Assembly (NCBI GenBank): GCA_000231825.2
Contig: JH720325.1
Coordinates: 534,716 to 598,715 of the forward strand
Direction: 5' to 3'
DNA from: Tetrahymena elliotti 4EA
Taxonomy: Eukaryota; Ciliophora; Oligohymenophorea; Hymenostomatida; Tetrahymenidae
DNA length: 64,000 nucleotides
Below, piece after piece: positions 61,801 to 64,000 of this stretch. A program made the translations under genes and the position numbers. Below the pieces are notes generated by a model. That model searched no databases and was not told where the DNA came from. It was given only the letters and a program-made list of their open reading frames with translations. Position 1 is the stretch's first letter; each line of letters begins with the position of its first letter.

Positions 61801-64000
61801 AAATGCTAAATTTTAACAAAATTAAATTTCATATTCTAATTAATAAAATTTAGTTTTAATAGAAAGCTCTTTTTCTAATTTGGATTAAATTACTTTTTCT
61901 TCAAATTAAGGAAATTTAAAAATAGTTTCCTCAGCATATTTAACTATATCAAATAGCTTGTTCGAATAAAATTAGTGCTTAAATGGAGGAGCATTAGCAA
62001 TTCAATCAATAAAAAGCTCAATTCAAATAAAAAATTCTTAATTTTATCATAATTAAGCTTTTGCAAGTGGTGGAGCTATATATTTAGAAAATACCAAGGC
62101 CTAAATATTCATGGATGATCTTGTAAAAGTTTCGCAAAATAAAGCCCTTATAGGAGGAGGAGTCAGGCTTTATAATAGCGAGTTAAATTATCCTTAAACA
62201 ATTTAAGAAAACTATCAAGAATTAATATTTAATAATTAGGCTGATTTGTTTGGCAAAGATTTTGCATCATTCCTGTAAAAAGCAGAAGTTGGTGTTGCAT
62301 AAGACTCTGTTTTAGAAGATCCAAAGAGCTTAATTGAATATAATTTGATAACATCTTAAAATTTGGATAATAACCAAAAGAAATAATTTTAACAAATTCT
62401 TGAGATATTAAATTTTTAAAGTGGAGGGAACCTCTCCCTTTTTATGAAGTTGCTAGATTCAGAAGGTACCTATTTAAATTTTTCTTATGAAAAATTTAAA
62501 AAAAAATAATATCCCTAACCTGTAATTGATGAACTATTAGTTTATTAATTTAAATTACAATCTTAAACATTTAATCAAGATGTGTTCCTAGATGGTCATA
62601 ATGTTATAAATTCTTTTGATTTTGATGATGTGAATAAACAATTTGTATTCTAAAAAATACAAATTTCTAGTATACCTAATCATGCCACATATCTATCTAT
62701 TTAACCCTATTACGCTCCTCCTGATATTTAAATTCTTCCCATCCTAATAAAGATTAGAATGAGATTATGTCAAATAGGGGAAGTGATAAAATAAATTGAA
62801 ACTAATATATTTAGCTGCTACGCTTGTCCTTTAGGTTAGTATTCTCTGTATGAATTGATAGAAGATCAAAAAAAAATAATTACTTGGGTTAATTAAAATT
62901 AGAACTCTACAGCAATTTAAAATGGCTAGCTTTCTTTGTAAGAGTGTCAAAAATGTCCTAACTAAGCAATGATTTGTCAAAATAATACAATAATCCTAAA
63001 CAAAGGATACTGGAGAGAAAACGAAAATTCAACTGAAATTGTTGAATGTATGTAAATATATAACGCATGCGATTAGCCAAATAAAATGAGTAGAAATGGT
63101 TGCCTACCAGGATATAAAGGTCCAACATGCAGAGTATGTGATTTGAATGGAGAAGTTTGGGATGGAGAAAGATATGTTGAATCATTTTCAAGCGAATACA
63201 TGTGTGTATTATGTGGAAATTCTGGTTAGTAATATGTATTTTTATTTTTAACATTCCTATCTTTATTGATATACATCCTTATCAATATAATATTGATTTT
63301 TAATTCCTTAATATATTTCTCGACTTGCTATTACTTTAGAAAAATGGGATTGTTGCCTATTTCTAGAAACTGTATCAGAGATCAGTCTCCATTTTACCTT
63401 AAAATACTAGTTAATTATATATAGATATCATCCTTTTTAATAAATTTTTCTATCAGCCCCTTCCCAAACTTTGTTCTTTTTAGTTCAGAATTTCTAGGAA
63501 ATGCAAATTCACAGGTCATTAAAAAATTTCATTGCCTGCTCAGTAACGAGATAATTAAAAAATATGGTTTATCTCATATAATTCAATTAGTTTAAGCAAG
63601 TTTACCTTTAGTCCTTCTTCTATTGATTTTTATAATATTGAATTTGTTTAGAAAATTTGACCTTTTTAAAGTAAGGAAGTTCCATCAATTTACCCTTATT
63701 AACTTTATTTTTGTATTTTTTTAGCCAAGCTAAATAAATTTCTTTGCATAGTAATTATCTTGCACCCAAATAGGCTCTTAGTATTATGTTACCTCAGATC
63801 TTAGTTTACTTTGCAGAGATCCTGATTATAACTAATTTACTTACCTAATATCTATACCTCTCCTAATAATATGGATTATTTTCCCAATTATTATTTTGAA
63901 ACTACTGAAAAAGAGATCCAAGAATCTTTAGGCTTGTTATACATTATATTATTTTGGTTATTACTACTAAGAATATAAGGATAAATTTTATTATTGGGAG
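55872..64000 (+). CDS. Giant surface membrane protein, tandem copy C (3' end cut)
   Basis: Exon 1 is 55872-59130; a 56-nt intron (59131-59186) lies at the same place and phase as in copies A and B; exon 2 runs from 59187 off the right edge in an unbroken frame. Landmarks: signal peptide (VPQFVILVIAFQIKLNLS), CPLGCAQCDNQTICNSC, the propeller-like ectodomain, beta-helix-like turns ASGGAIYLENT and ALIGGGVRLYNS, the GYKGPTCRVCDLNGEVW module near 63106-63160, and membrane helices to the window end. The last helices and the Gln-rich tail lie outside. Copy C is more distant from A and B than these are from each other in the 3' half. Confidence 0.83.

Noticed and set aside
62958..63254. Reverse ORF of ~98 codons
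   Set aside because: Lies antisense to the juxtamembrane module of giant copy C, which is conserved in all three paralogs.
1..64000. tRNA, rRNA, transposon, CRISPR and internal eliminated sequences
   Set aside because: No tRNA-like B boxes, terminal inverted repeats with transposase, or gene-interrupting segments with excision repeats were recognised by eye; a tRNA scan and repeat search would be decisive.

Overview
The window reads as macronuclear DNA of a hymenostome ciliate, most likely Tetrahymena or a close relative. It is extremely AT-rich. Real genes run through dozens of in-frame TAA and TAG codons and end only at TGA, so TAA/TAG must be read as glutamine; the Gln of the GGQ motif in a release-factor gene is itself TAG. 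Introns are AT-rich, GT...AG, and mostly 40-100 nt (largest found 543 nt), which fits Tetrahymena better than Paramecium with its ~25-nt introns. No telomere repeats, rRNA, tRNA, CRISPR or transposon were recognised.

Layout. Positions 1-9000 hold a possible gene end at the left edge, an uncharacterised forward gene (881-1982), and three reverse genes: a coiled-coil protein (2159-3510), a multipass membrane protein (4487-6063) and a protein with two F-box-like motifs and an acidic repeat tail (6881-8725). A forward gene at 10219-11661 encodes a divergent eRF1-like release factor. It is followed by a decayed scramblase-like copy (12700-13468); an apparently intact relative lies at 27137-27967. 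The reverse strand at 14133-20425 carries an eight-exon adhesion-type polycystin/REJ-like membrane protein with a signal peptide, Cys-rich repeats, a GPS-like motif and C-terminal membrane segments. Next come a small candidate gene (21220-21668), a reverse MFS transporter (23262-25535), a reverse low-complexity coiled-coil protein (28978-30255) and a small one-helix protein (32083-32271).

The last 30 kb is dominated by three head-to-tail paralogous genes of about 9 kb each: 34464-43693, 44509-53626, and 55872 to past the window end. Each encodes a ~3000-residue protein with a signal peptide, N-terminal Cys-rich segment, long propeller-like ectodomain, Gly-rich right-handed beta-helix-like segment, a juxtamembrane Cys-rich GYKGPVCRVC-type module and about eight membrane helices. 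Intron positions and phases are conserved between copies. The 3' half of the first two is far more alike than their 5' halves, suggesting recent gene conversion.

Limits. Exon coordinates were worked out by hand from frame and GT/AG consistency. Functional names rest on motif recognition, not database searches. Because only TGA stops translation here, long open frames occur by chance on both strands, so short ORFs are listed with low confidence.
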